A DNA stretch of 64,000 bases, taken from assembly GCA_902363575.1 (NCBI GenBank), contig CABJAJ010000002.1:558001-622000 (forward strand), in the 5' to 3' direction. The translations under genes and the position numbers were made by a program. How positions within the stretch are numbered: position 1 is the stretch's first letter; every line of letters begins with the position of its first letter. The notes under the pieces are model-generated. The model was not told where the DNA came from, made no database searches, and saw only the letters and a program-made list of their open reading frames with translations. This DNA is from Rikenellaceae bacterium. Lineage in GTDB: Bacteria; Bacteroidota; Bacteroidia; Bacteroidales; Rikenellaceae. Shown in pieces: positions 27,789 through 36,865 of this stretch.

Positions 27789-28688
27789 CTACCTTCTCCG
27801 CGGCACGGCCACTTCGACCGAGCGGCCCAACTCGAACACCGGAAGAATCGTCCGGGCCAGCTCTCGGTTCCCCGCCATAAGGGTGCAGACGGTGGAGGCC
27901 GCAACCCGGAACGTTTCCCGATTGGTCTGTTTCGGACCGGCGGGCGTTACGGCAGCCGCATCCCCCTCGGGTTCCAGCCGCAGCGACACCAGATCGCCCG
28001 ACAGGTCGTCCTCGGGCAGCAGTCCGTCCTGCGGGCTGAAGCGGCATACGACATATTGCTGCTTACCCTCTTGCGGCACGACGATGTAGCGACGCGTCTG
28101 TACGCTCACGACCTGCCTTCCGAGGAAGAGTTCGAGATAGCTCTGCTCCAGGCGGTCGATACGCTCCAATGCCGATTCGAGACCCGCCCCGAAGACGTTT
28201 TCGCCCGCTTCGCCCGTGATAAGCTCCTGGCGGTGACGCCGCAGCGAGAAGATCGTGGCGGCAGCTTCGCGGGCCGCCTCTTCGAGCGGGAGCATCGTCG
28301 CACTCGTCCGGTCGGGGGCCAGGCGGGCGAACCGGTCGCCCTCGCTTCGGAAGCTCTCCACCCGCTGCTCCGCTGCGGGCAGCTCCGCCGGAGCCATCAG
28401 CCGGGCGTCGTCGGCCAGAGCGATGCGGGCCCCGACCAGCGCATAGGAGCTCTTGTCCGTAAGCGGCGCGCGCACGCCGAGGTATTTCTGCGCATAGCGG
28501 GCATAGGGGCCGCAGACGATCTGCTCGCGCTCCTGGGTGATGTCCACGGCAAGCGTGGTCCGGGGCTGCCCCACCGTAAGCCGGCCGTCCTGTTCATAGG
28601 CGCCCAGGCGGGCGATCCGGGGGTTCTCCTGCGCCGCCGCACCGACGGCCAGGCAAAGCAATGCCGCAAGAAAAAGGTTGCGTTTCAT
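27789..28688 (-). CDS. DUF4831 family exported protein
   Basis: This 299-residue protein has a clear signal peptide (residues 1-19, ending AAAQ). It matches the Bacteroidales DUF4831 family by overall pattern. Function is unknown and it is probably periplasmic or surface exposed. It has its own strong promoter inside the end of trmN6 and is coupled to the AlkD-like gene. Confidence 0.7.
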   Translation of the reverse strand: MKRNLFLAALLCLAVGAAAQENPRIARLGAYEQDGRLTVGQPRTTLAVDITQEREQIVCGPYARYAQKYLGVRAPLTDKSSYALVGARIALADDARLMAPAELPAAEQRVESFRSEGDRFARLAPDRTSATMLPLEEAAREAAATIFSLRRHRQELITGEAGENVFGAGLESALERIDRLEQSYLELFLGRQVVSVQTRRYIVVPQEGKQQYVVCRFSPQDGLLPEDDLSGDLVSLRLEPEGDAAAVTPAGPKQTNRETFRVAASTVCTLMAGNRELARTILPVFELGRSVEVAVPRRR

Positions 28689-28710
28689 AGGTTTCGTTTT
28701 TGCTCGTCCA

Positions 28711-28742
28711 CAAATTTAGCCGATTTTCCGGCTCTGTCAAAA
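28711..28742 (-). promoter_or_regulatory. Promoter of the DUF4831-alkD pair
   Basis: Minus-strand TTTTG (28738-28742) and TAAATTTG (28711-28718) are 19 bp apart. The -33 box overlaps the stop codon of trmN6. A short inverted repeat (AGCCG/CGGCT) lies in the spacer. Confidence 0.75.
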
Positions 28743-29438
28743 TTTCAGGTAGAAATCCCGCGTCAGGCGCCGGTATTCGGGAGTGTAATCCATCGCTCCG
28801 TCTCCCGAAGCGATCGTCAGGCTACCCTTCTCCGGGGCCTCGCAGGGGCGGGGCGTGAGCTCCAGCAGGCAGCGACGAACACCCCGCGCGGGGGTCGGGC
28901 AGACCTCCGTGCAGCGGCTCACGAAGAGCCGTCCCGCCGCCACGCCGATGAAGCGGGCAGCCTCCTGCGGCGGCAGGATAAGGCAGAAACGTCCGTCGGG
29001 CGCGAGCAGCCGCAGCACCGCGTCGCGCAGTTCCGCGAAAGGAAGCGTCTCCGCATGGCGGGCGCGCGAACGCCCCCGGTCGGGGCAGGTGAGGGAATCG
29101 ACGTAAAACGGAGGATTCGAGACGATCAGCCCGAACCGACGGCCGGGATCGAACGCTTGCACGGAGGAGCAGACCACCTCCATCCGCTCGCCCCAGGGCG
29201 AAGCGTCGGCATTCTCCCGCGCCTGCGACGCGCTTCCGGGATCGATCTCGACCGCCGTGACCCGTGCCGCAGAGCGCTGCGCCAGCATCAGGGCGATCAG
29301 TCCGGTGCCCGTGCCGATATCGAGAATACGTTCATCCTGCGGCTCCACGCGGGCCCAGGCGCCGAGCAGCACACCGTCTGTGCCGACCTTCATCGGGCAG
29401 CGATCCTGCCTTACCGCGAATGCTTTGAACCGGAACAT
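28737..29438 (-). CDS. trmN6: tRNA1(Val) (adenine37-N6)-methyltransferase-like
   Basis: This 233-residue Rossmann methyltransferase has the SAM-binding motif DIGTGTGLIALML and the N6-adenine signature SNPPFY. The N-terminus MFRFKAFAVRQDRCPMKVGTDGVLLGAW-like pattern is typical of YfiC/TrmN6. The start at 29438 gives family length. It lies 8 bp after the TIGR02757 gene. Confidence 0.88.
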   Translation of the reverse strand: MFRFKAFAVRQDRCPMKVGTDGVLLGAWARVEPQDERILDIGTGTGLIALMLAQRSAARVTAVEIDPGSASQARENADASPWGERMEVVCSSVQAFDPGRRFGLIVSNPPFYVDSLTCPDRGRSRARHAETLPFAELRDAVLRLLAPDGRFCLILPPQEAARFIGVAAGRLFVSRCTEVCPTPARGVRRCLLELTPRPCEAPEKGSLTIASGDGAMDYTPEYRRLTRDFYLKF

Positions 29439-29446
29439 GGCTGCAA

Positions 29447-30235
29447 TCAGGCGAATCCGTCCATACCGGCCCCGAACAGGGCGAAGTCGTACCGCACGGG
29501 ATCGCAGGCATCCAGCGTGCGGAGCGCTGCCGTCACCTCCTCCACCGCCCGCCAGTCGTTCTGGCGACGCCGGAGCAGCCCCAGTGCGCGGGCGACCTCC
29601 CCCGTATGGACATCGAGCGGCAGGTAGAGCGCTGACATGGGGATCGAGGGCCACAGGCCGAAATCCACGCCCCTCGCGTCGCGGCGCACCATCCACCGCA
29701 GGTACATGTTGAGCCGTTTGCAGGCCGCCCCCCGCTCGATCGAGGAGAGGTGCTTTTCGCAATGGGGGTTGTGGTCGCCGCGCAACAGCTCGCGCCGGAA
29801 TTCGGCCAGCGTGAGGCGCAGATCGCCCGTGCGGGCAAAGGATTGCCCGAAGAATTCCCCGATACCGCCGCAGGAGGCATAGAGCGAACGGATCGCCAGC
29901 ACGTAATCCCGCAGATCGCCGCCGTTGAACGTGCGGTGCACGAATCCCTCGAGTCCGCGCAGCTCCTGCCCGGAGGCATGGCGGACGAAATCGGCCGGTG
30001 CATTGTCCATGAGCTGCATCATGCGGCAGGCGTTGCGCACGATGGAGCGGCGGTTGCCCCAGGCGATCGTCGCGGCGAAGAAACCGGCGACCTCCCGGTC
30101 ATGGGGGTCGGTGAAACGATGCGGCACGCTGACGGGGTCGGCTTCGATGAATTCGGGCCGGTTATAGCGGTCGTACCACCGCTCGAGCAGTTCGCGCAGC
30201 TCGCCGCCTAACGCCTCAGCCGATGATGCGTCCAT
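29447..30235 (-). CDS. TIGR02757/DUF2400 family protein
   Basis: This 262-residue protein matches the DUF2400 family ([49 protein letters not shown]). The C-terminal part is helical like an HhH-GPD glycosylase, but no activity is established. It overlaps the end of lolD by 20 bp, implying translational coupling. Confidence 0.85.
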   Translation of the reverse strand: MDASSAEALGGELRELLERWYDRYNRPEFIEADPVSVPHRFTDPHDREVAGFFAATIAWGNRRSIVRNACRMMQLMDNAPADFVRHASGQELRGLEGFVHRTFNGGDLRDYVLAIRSLYASCGGIGEFFGQSFARTGDLRLTLAEFRRELLRGDHNPHCEKHLSSIERGAACKRLNMYLRWMVRRDARGVDFGLWPSIPMSALYLPLDVHTGEVARALGLLRRRQNDWRAVEEVTAALRTLDACDPVRYDFALFGAGMDGFA

Positions 30236-30869
30236 CGCTCATGGCTATTCGGCGGTCGGCCATGGCAGCCAGCCCCTCGTCGTGCGTCACGATGACGACG
30301 GTTTGGCCCAGCCGGTCGCGCAATTCAAAAAACAGGCGGTGGATCTCCTCCTTGTTATGCGTGTCGAGATTGCCCGAGGGCTCGTCGGCCAGCAGCACCG
30401 AGGGGGAGTTCACGATGGCGCGGGCGATGGCCACGCGCTGCTGCTCCCCGCCCGAAAGCTCGCTCGGCTTATGCCCGCCGCGGGCTTCGAGTCCCATCAT
30501 GGCGAGCAGTTCCGTCGCCCGCCGTTCCGCCTCGGCGCGGCTGCGGCGGCCGATCAGAGCGGGGATACATATGTTTTCAAAGGCCGTGAATTCGGGAAGC
30601 AGGTGATGGAACTGGAAAACGAAGCCGATATGGGCGTTGCGGAAGCGCGAGAGCGCCCGATCGCCCAACGACGAAACATCCTGTCCGTCGATCTCGACCC
30701 GCCCCCCGTCGGGCCGCGAGAGGGTCCCCATGATTTGCAGCAGCGTGGTTTTGCCCGCGCCGCTGGCGCCGACGATCGACACGACTTCGCCCTGGGCGAC
30801 CTCCAGCGAGACCCCCTTGAGCACCTCCAGGTCGCCGTAGCGCTTGTGAATATCGGTAACTCGAATCAT
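30216..30869 (-). CDS. lolD: Lipoprotein-release-type ABC transporter ATPase (LolD-like)
   Basis: This 217-residue ABC ATPase has Walker [10 protein letters not shown], the Q-loop, signature LSGGEQQR, Walker [13 protein letters not shown] and an H-loop. The DEPSGNLD form and length fit the LolD/MacB subfamily, which extracts lipoproteins from the inner membrane. The permease LolC/E is not in this window. The ATG overlaps the stop of the upstream membrane-protein gene (ATGA). Confidence 0.88.
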   Translation of the reverse strand: MIRVTDIHKRYGDLEVLKGVSLEVAQGEVVSIVGASGAGKTTLLQIMGTLSRPDGGRVEIDGQDVSSLGDRALSRFRNAHIGFVFQFHHLLPEFTAFENICIPALIGRRSRAEAERRATELLAMMGLEARGGHKPSELSGGEQQRVAIARAIVNSPSVLLADEPSGNLDTHNKEEIHRLFFELRDRLGQTVVIVTHDEGLAAMADRRIAMSDGRIIG

Positions 30870-31666
30870 TGGAAGCGGTATTTTTCGTTGATGGCGGCAA
30901 CGGTTTTCCGGCAATCGCCAATATCGCCTGTCAGGTAGTCGTCGTCGTAACTGAAATAGTTTATCATCATGCCGATGAAACTGACGCACATCGGGTCGGC
31001 AAGCATCAGCCGCCAAGCCTCCCGGTACCCCAGTGCGGAGAAGCGACTCAGCAATTCCGGCGGCGTATTGGCCTGAAAATGATTCATGGCCTCCTGTTTC
31101 TGCCGATTGTAGCTATCCACATCGCGGCCGAACTCCTCCAGGGAGCGGTAACATCCGAGTATTTGCATCAACAGCCCGTTGTCGTTCACCGACTGGATGG
31201 CACCCGACGTCTTGAGCACTTCGAGGGCATCGCTGCGGGGTTCAAACTCCTGCGTGGTACCCAGCAAGGACATGTAACGTTCCAGCGAATCCTCGGGAAT
31301 CAGATCGACATTCTTCCCATACCGTTCAAACATCAGCATCCCCTGCCGATCGCGGTTCAGCCACGCACAGTAACAATCCAGTTTTTCACGGTTGGCATTG
31401 AGCTCCTCCACGACCAGTCGCATGATCGTCCGCACCTGTCGCTGGTGCGACCAGCGTGCGATCAGATCCGAACCCGCAAAAGTGACCACGATACCGATAA
31501 TGACCACCGACAACTGCAGCCCGTAATCGCCCCAGCTTCGGCGGCGGGGGCCGTTTTCTCCCGCCGTCTTACGTCCCGGGCGGCCCGGACGGTGTCGGCG
31601 GCGACGCGCTGCGGGTTTATCGCCCGCAGCGTCCGCAGACTTCGGCGCAGCTCCCTCTTTTGCCAT
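30866..31666 (-). CDS. Single-span membrane protein, DUF6090-like
   Basis: This 266-residue protein has a very basic N-terminus rich in Arg and Pro, one span at about 48-66 and a helical remainder. The layout resembles DUF6090-type proteins but I cannot confirm the family. It sits between folP (2 bp) and lolD (4-bp overlap), so it is firmly in the operon. Function is unknown. Confidence 0.6.
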   Translation of the reverse strand: MAKEGAAPKSADAAGDKPAARRRRHRPGRPGRKTAGENGPRRRSWGDYGLQLSVVIIGIVVTFAGSDLIARWSHQRQVRTIMRLVVEELNANREKLDCYCAWLNRDRQGMLMFERYGKNVDLIPEDSLERYMSLLGTTQEFEPRSDALEVLKTSGAIQSVNDNGLLMQILGCYRSLEEFGRDVDSYNRQKQEAMNHFQANTPPELLSRFSALGYREAWRLMLADPMCVSFIGMMINYFSYDDDYLTGDIGDCRKTVAAINEKYRFQ

Positions 31667-31668
31667 AC

Positions 31669-32505
31669 TTATCCCAGGTTACGCGTGTAAGTTTCAAACA
31701 GTTTTACCGTATCGACCGCCTCCTGCACGTCGTGCACCCGCAGGATCGAAGCCCCCTGTCTCAGACACTCCCAGCCGAGCGCCACCGTGCCGGCCAACGC
31801 CCGGTCGGGAGTCGTGCCGAGGAGCCGGTAGATCATCGACTTGCGGGAAACGCCCGCCAGCAGCGGATAGCCCAGCGCACGGATACGGTTCAGACCCGCG
31901 AGCAGTTCGTAGTTCTGTTCGAGCGTCTTGGCGAAGCCGAAACCGGGATCGAGCACGATCCGGTCCCGCCGCACGCCCGCCGCCTCCAATGCGGCGGTTT
32001 TCTCACGGAAGTACTCCGCCACCTCCTCAGCCACATTGCGGTAGGCGGTCATCTCCTGCATCGAGGCGGGCGTGCCCCGCATATGCATCGCCACATAGGG
32101 CAGGCCGTGCCGGGCGACCACTGCGCACATCCGCGGATCGAGCTCCCCGGCCGAAATATCATTGACGATCACCGCGCCGAAGCGTTCGACGACCCGCTCG
32201 ACGACCTCGCTGCGGAATGTATCGACCGAAACCGCCATGCCCGGCGCGAGGCGGCGGACGGTCGCAACGCCCCGCTCCACGCGGAGCCACTCCTGCTCGG
32301 GGGGAACCTCCGCCGCACCGGAACGCGACGAATAGCCGCCCACGTCGATGATCGAGCAGCCGGCATCGACCGCCTCCTTCACCTGCCGCGCAATCGCATC
32401 CTCGTCCGCCGTCCGGCTTCCGGCGAAGAAAGAATCGGGCGTGACGTTGAGAATCGCCATGACCTGACGCCGGCGCAGGTCGATATCAACAGCGGAAGGC
32501 TTCAT
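31669..32505 (-). CDS. folP: Dihydropteroate synthase
   Basis: This 278-residue folate enzyme joins p-aminobenzoate to the pterin diphosphate and is the sulfonamide target. Motifs are NVTPDSFF, GGYSSRSGA, VNDISAG, DPGFGFAK and GVSRKSM. The sequence is complete. It overlaps coaE by 20 bp. In many Bacteroidetes folP precedes cdaA; here cdaA is 14 kb away. Confidence 0.96.
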   Translation of the reverse strand: MKPSAVDIDLRRRQVMAILNVTPDSFFAGSRTADEDAIARQVKEAVDAGCSIIDVGGYSSRSGAAEVPPEQEWLRVERGVATVRRLAPGMAVSVDTFRSEVVERVVERFGAVIVNDISAGELDPRMCAVVARHGLPYVAMHMRGTPASMQEMTAYRNVAEEVAEYFREKTAALEAAGVRRDRIVLDPGFGFAKTLEQNYELLAGLNRIRALGYPLLAGVSRKSMIYRLLGTTPDRALAGTVALGWECLRQGASILRVHDVQEAVDTVKLFETYTRNLG

Positions 32506-33079
32506 CGCGGAAAATAAGGTCGAGTTTGGCCACGTCCTGTCTCAGGTCGTCCACCGAAAGATTCACAATCGTATAATCCGCCCGCGCAAGCATTTCGTCG
32601 TCCGACAACTGCGTGGCGGCACGGCGGCGAACCGCCTCCTCGGTCGCTCCGTCGCGCTCGACGGCACGCCGGATGCACACCTCGCGGGGCGCCATGACCG
32701 CCAGCGTCCTGTCCACGCGGCGCACCAGGCCGGCACTGAAGAGGATGGCGCTCTCCAGCATCACATAGGGATGGCTCTGCTCCCGGGCCCAACGGTCGAA
32801 ATCCTCCATCACGGCCGGATGAACGATGCCGTTGAGTGCGGCGAGGGCCGCGGCATCGTGAAAAACCCGGTCGGCGAGGAACTGCCGATCGAGCCGGTCG
32901 CCGACGTAAGCGGCCTCCCCGAAACGTTCACGGATGGCGCCGCGCACCGCCGGATCGCGTTCCATAAGCCGTTTGGCCTCGACGTCCGAATTGTAAACGG
33001 GCACGCCCCGCTCCGCAAAAAGGCGGCAAACCGTCGTCTTGCCGCTGCCGATTCCGCCGGTCACCCCCACCTTCATCAT
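32486..33079 (-). CDS. coaE: Dephospho-CoA kinase
   Basis: This 197-residue P-loop kinase carries out the last step of coenzyme A synthesis. Walker A is TGGIGSGKTT at residues 8-17, with YNSDVEAKRLM and the lid segment following. The tandem ATGATG start overlaps the stop of the YbbR-like gene. Confidence 0.95.
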   Translation of the reverse strand: MMKVGVTGGIGSGKTTVCRLFAERGVPVYNSDVEAKRLMERDPAVRGAIRERFGEAAYVGDRLDRQFLADRVFHDAAALAALNGIVHPAVMEDFDRWAREQSHPYVMLESAILFSAGLVRRVDRTLAVMAPREVCIRRAVERDGATEEAVRRRAATQLSDDEMLARADYTIVNLSVDDLRQDVAKLDLIFRDEAFRC

Positions 33080-33471
33080 GGCTCCACGGGTTTTTCGATT
33101 TCGGGGATAGCACCCAACGAGATCACCTTGATATCGCTGAACCGAACGGACAGGGCGCTTTGCAGCGACTGGGGGTCGATAGCGATCATCCCCTCATGTC
33201 CCTCCTCGTGCACGGGCTTGTATTTGAGCTCCGAAAGGGGGATACGCACCCGCTTGTTCATATAGACCCGGTAGCCGAACAGGTTGGTACCGACGCCCTC
33301 CACCACGCAGGTGACCCGGAACTCCTGGCCGTCCACATTGACGCGCACATGTTGCTCCGTGGTATAGGTATAGCTCAGCTTGGCGATATACCACAGGATG
33401 AACGACGCGACCAGCAGCGCCAGGAAAACGGCCGAGACATAGCGTCGCAGCCAGTTTACGATACTCTCCAT
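33076..33471 (-). CDS. Short YbbR-like membrane protein
   Basis: This 131-residue protein has one N-terminal span at about 12-30 and a single YbbR-like beta domain (VNVDGQEFRVTCVVEGVG). Bacteroides homologues next to coaE are usually about 330 residues, so this version appears cut down, though no frameshift is visible. The ATG at 33471 is preferred: an in-frame ATG at 33483 would lie almost on the transcription start given the TAACTTTG box at 33492-33499. Confidence 0.68.
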   Translation of the reverse strand: MESIVNWLRRYVSAVFLALLVASFILWYIAKLSYTYTTEQHVRVNVDGQEFRVTCVVEGVGTNLFGYRVYMNKRVRIPLSELKYKPVHEEGHEGMIAIDPQSLQSALSVRFSDIKVISLGAIPEIEKPVEP

Positions 33472-33491
33472 ACGATTCAGCATTTCACGGA

Positions 33492-33499
33492 CAAAGTTA
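33492..33499 (-). promoter_or_regulatory. -7 promoter box of the ybbR-coaE-folP operon
   Basis: Minus-strand TAACTTTG directly follows the T tract of the secDF terminator, so termination of one unit and initiation of the next are nearly superimposed. Confidence 0.68.
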
Positions 33500-33536
33500 A
33501 AAAAAAATGGACTGCGCCATACGCCGCAGTCCATTT
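33499..33536 (-). terminator. Rho-independent terminator of secDF
   Basis: A perfect 12-bp stem (33505-33516 with 33525-33536) with an 8-nt loop is followed on the minus strand by a run of T at 33507-33499. Confidence 0.88.
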
Positions 33537-33556
33537 ATTTTCGGAGAGGGAACCGG

Positions 33557-36500
33557 CTACCTGGCGGCCTTCCGCTGCCCCTTGACCAGATCGTATGCGA
33601 TCGGCGTGGCCACGAACAGCGTGGACAGCGTACCGATCACCACGCCCAGCAGCAGAGCGAAGATGAAGCCCCGGATCGTCTCGCCGCCGAAGAAGAAGAT
33701 CGCAAGCAGCGTCACCAGCGTCGTGCCCGAGGTGTTCAGCGTACGCGACAGCGTCGAGTTGATGGCGTTGTTCACATTCTCCTTCAGATCGCGCTTAGGA
33801 TAGAGCTTCAGGTACTCGCGGATACGGTCGAACACCACCACCGTGTCGTTGATCGAATAACCGATGATCGTCAGGATCGCGGCGATGAACGCCTGATTCA
33901 CCTCCAGGTTGAAAGGCAGCAATCCGTAGAGCAGCGAGAAAATACCGATCACCAGCAGGGCGTTGAAGGCCAGCGCAGCCGTTGCGCCGGTGGCCCACTG
34001 CCACTTCTTGAACCGGAACGTGATATACAGTCCGATGGCCAGGAGCGAGAAGAGCACGGCCAGAATCGCGCTGCGGGTCATGTCCTTGGCGATCGAGGGG
34101 CCGATCTTGTCGGCCGTGACGATGCCGTTCACGTCCTCCTGCGTATTGCGGAAGTTATCGAAAGTAATGTCGTACTGGTAGAGTCCCCTGAGCGAGTTGT
34201 AGAGGATTTCGTCCACCTCGGTGGTCGCCTCGTCCGACGTGTCGTCGTACTTGTACTGCGTCACGATGCGCATCTGGTTCTCGTTGCCATACTGTTTTAC
34301 CTCGAAGCTGACGTTGGCCGCATCGGCATAAGAGGCGAACGACTTGTCGAGGTTCTGGCGCACGTCCTCGGCCGAAACCGGATGGTCGAAACGCACCACA
34401 TAAGCGCGGCCGCCGGTGAATTCGGCACCCATGTTCAGGCCGCGCACGAAGAACGAAACGATGGAGACCAGGATCACGACCAGCGCGAAGATATAGGCTG
34501 CCTTACGCTTGCCGATGAAGTCGAAATGCACGTTGTAGAGCAGGTTCTCCGACCATTTGCGCGAGAACGAGATGCGGCCCCACTTGCCGACGATCCACTC
34601 GATGAGCAGGCGGGTAATGAAGATCGAGCAGAAGAGCGAGGTCAGGATACCGATAATCAGCGTGGTGGCGAAGCCCTGTACCGGGCCGTTGCCGAAGACG
34701 AAGAGCACGATACCGGTGATAAGCGTGGTCACGTTACCGTCGATGATGGCGGAATAGGCGTTCGAGAAACCGTCCTTGATCGAGAGGGCGAGCCCCTTGC
34801 CGCCGCGCAGCTCCTCCTTGATGCGTTCGTAGATAATCACGTTGGCATCGACGGCCATACCCATCGTCAGCACGATACCGGCGATACCGGGCAGCGTCAG
34901 TACGGCGCCGAACGACACCAGCACGCCCATGAGCAGAAAGACGTTCGAGATGAGTGCGATATCCGACATCCATCCCGCCGTCTTGTAATAGAGCCCCATG
35001 TAGAGCAGCACCAGAATAAAGGCGAGCAGGAACGAGAGCATACCCGCGTTGATCGACTCCTGGCCGAGCGAAGGGCCGACCACCGTATCCTGGATGATGC
35101 GGGCGGGAGCGGGCACCTTACCCGACTTGAGGACGTTCGCGAGGTCCTTGGCCTCCTGGATCGTGAAACCGCCGGAAATCTCGGAATTGCCGCCCTCGAT
35201 TTTCTGACGGACCACAGGGGCCGAATAGACGTACCCGTCGAGCACGATGGCGATGCAGCGACCGATGTTGTCGCCTGTCAGACGACCCCATTCCTGCACG
35301 CCGACCGAGTTCATCGACATCGAAACCTTGGCTTCCGCGCCTCGCTCGGCATAGGTCTCGCGGGCGTCGGTAACCACGCTGCCGTCCAGCGGCGCCTTGC
35401 CGTCGGGCGTATCGACCTTGATGGCGTAGAGCTGGAAACGGCCCTCCATCGCGGGATCGCCCTTGATGCCCCACTTGAAGACAACATCGGCCGGCAGCAG
35501 GTCGCGCACGGCGTCGATACGCAGGTAGCGGTTGATCGTGGCGGTATCGGCAGCGGAGGCAGCGCCTACCACGGCGCCTCCGGCATAGTCGGGATTAAGC
35601 AGTGCGAAGAGCGGGTTCTGCGCCCGGTCGAAGCGGGAGGCAATCGCCTCGGGCTGCTCGGCAGCGGCGTCGGCCGTGCCGACCTCGGCAATCAGCCCCT
35701 CGGCACCGTTTCCTGCAGTTTCGGCGACGACCGTTTCGGTCTCGCCGTCCGCGGTCTCGGTCTCGGCGACGGCAGTCTCCGTCTCGCCGTCAGGGCCTAT
35801 CTCTTCGGCAAACTGCGTGCGGATCAACTGGTCGGCGCGCGAGAGGGCCGGCAGCACTTCGTTGGCGTTATAAGTCGTCCAGAACTCGAGCGACGCGGTG
35901 CCCTGCAACAGCTTGCGCACCCGTTCGGGTTCCTTGACGCCCGGCAGCTCGACCAGGATGCGGTGCGAGTTGGGCAGGCGTTGGATGTTGGGCTGCGTCA
36001 CCCCGAAATGGTCGATACGGCTGCGCAGGATATTGAACGAAGCGCCGATGGCGTCGTCGGTCTCCTTGCGCAGAATCTTCTCCACGTCGGCATCCGAGCT
36101 GTTGGGGGTGATATCCTTGCGGTCGGGGCTCACGAAGAGCGCGGCCAGCGGTGCGCCTCCCGATGCCTCGCGGTACGCCTTCACGAACTCGCCGATATAG
36201 TCGTTGCTCCCCTTGCGAAGCGCCTCGTTCGCGCTGTCGATCGCTTGCTGGAAGGCAGGATCCTTCGCACTGTCGCCGGCAAGCGCCTTGATGACGTCCT
36301 CCACCTGCACCTCGAGCATGACGTTCATGCCGCCCTTCAGGTCGAGGCCCAGGTTGATCTCCTTCTCCTTGACCTCCTTATAGGTGAATGCCTTGAATCC
36401 CAGGTTGTAAACCGGCTGGTTCTGGACCGAGTCGAGGTAGTACTGCTCCATGACAGCCTGCTCGCCGGGCTCGAACGCTGCGGCGTACCGGGCCGCATTC

Positions 36501-36598
36501 TTCTCTACGTTCCGCGCCTTGAAGGTGAACGAAAGCTGGTAGATACAAGCAATCGCCAGCAGGATTGCGAGTAGTTTGATAGCACCTTTACTTTGCAT
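33557..36598 (-). CDS. secDF: Fused protein translocase subunit SecDF
   Basis: This 1013-residue protein fuses SecD and SecF, as in most Bacteroidetes. The SecD half has a large periplasmic P1 domain (GLDLKGGMNVMLEV, FGVTQPNIQRLPNSHRILVELPG) and six spans including GMAVDANVIIYERI. The SecF half follows from about residue 680 (FTGGRAYVVRF, DTVVVFDRIRE). It uses the proton gradient to help pull proteins through SecYEG. A low-complexity Glu/Thr/Ala insertion at about 270-318 within P1 is unusual. Confidence 0.96.
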   Translation of the reverse strand: MQSKGAIKLLAILLAIACIYQLSFTFKARNVEKNAARYAAAFEPGEQAVMEQYYLDSVQNQPVYNLGFKAFTYKEVKEKEINLGLDLKGGMNVMLEVQVEDVIKALAGDSAKDPAFQQAIDSANEALRKGSNDYIGEFVKAYREASGGAPLAALFVSPDRKDITPNSSDADVEKILRKETDDAIGASFNILRSRIDHFGVTQPNIQRLPNSHRILVELPGVKEPERVRKLLQGTASLEFWTTYNANEVLPALSRADQLIRTQFAEEIGPDGETETAVAETETADGETETVVAETAGNGAEGLIAEVGTADAAAEQPEAIASRFDRAQNPLFALLNPDYAGGAVVGAASAADTATINRYLRIDAVRDLLPADVVFKWGIKGDPAMEGRFQLYAIKVDTPDGKAPLDGSVVTDARETYAERGAEAKVSMSMNSVGVQEWGRLTGDNIGRCIAIVLDGYVYSAPVVRQKIEGGNSEISGGFTIQEAKDLANVLKSGKVPAPARIIQDTVVGPSLGQESINAGMLSFLLAFILVLLYMGLYYKTAGWMSDIALISNVFLLMGVLVSFGAVLTLPGIAGIVLTMGMAVDANVIIYERIKEELRGGKGLALSIKDGFSNAYSAIIDGNVTTLITGIVLFVFGNGPVQGFATTLIIGILTSLFCSIFITRLLIEWIVGKWGRISFSRKWSENLLYNVHFDFIGKRKAAYIFALVVILVSIVSFFVRGLNMGAEFTGGRAYVVRFDHPVSAEDVRQNLDKSFASYADAANVSFEVKQYGNENQMRIVTQYKYDDTSDEATTEVDEILYNSLRGLYQYDITFDNFRNTQEDVNGIVTADKIGPSIAKDMTRSAILAVLFSLLAIGLYITFRFKKWQWATGATAALAFNALLVIGIFSLLYGLLPFNLEVNQAFIAAILTIIGYSINDTVVVFDRIREYLKLYPKRDLKENVNNAINSTLSRTLNTSGTTLVTLLAIFFFGGETIRGFIFALLLGVVIGTLSTLFVATPIAYDLVKGQRKAAR

Positions 36599-36662
36599 TT
36601 GAGTTAAAAGAATTTGTTATGTTTTTCGTCGTATCTAAAGTCAATATGCACAATAGCACGCA

Positions 36663-36670
36663 AAGATAGA
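36663..36670 (-). promoter_or_regulatory. -7 promoter box of secDF
   Basis: Minus-strand TATCTTTG, 64 bp upstream of the secDF ATG, in an AT-rich stretch. Confidence 0.65.
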
Positions 36671-36790
36671 AAAAAATAAGCGAACGGCGAAACACTGCGG
36701 GCAAAAAGTTTCCGCCGTACGCATCCGCAGCGCCCCGAACGTCAGGTATGACGGCGCAGCCGGCGGACGCGGAAACCCGGGCGGCACAAC

Positions 36791-36823
36791 AAAAAAGGAA
36801 CGCACCCGCGCTGGGTGCGTTCC
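36791..36823 (-). terminator. Rho-independent terminator of dnaK
   Basis: A perfect 11-bp stem (36797-36807 with 36813-36823) with a 5-nt loop, followed on the minus strand by T6 (36796-36791). Confidence 0.88.
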
Positions 36824-36865
36824 TCCGATCTTCCGTACAGCGGCCGTCCTTGCGCCGCTGCCGCG

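Noticed and set aside
34382..36574. A 730-codon open frame on the plus strand
   Set aside because: Antisense to secDF, with the Asp/His/Gln-rich composition typical of a reverse-strand shadow.
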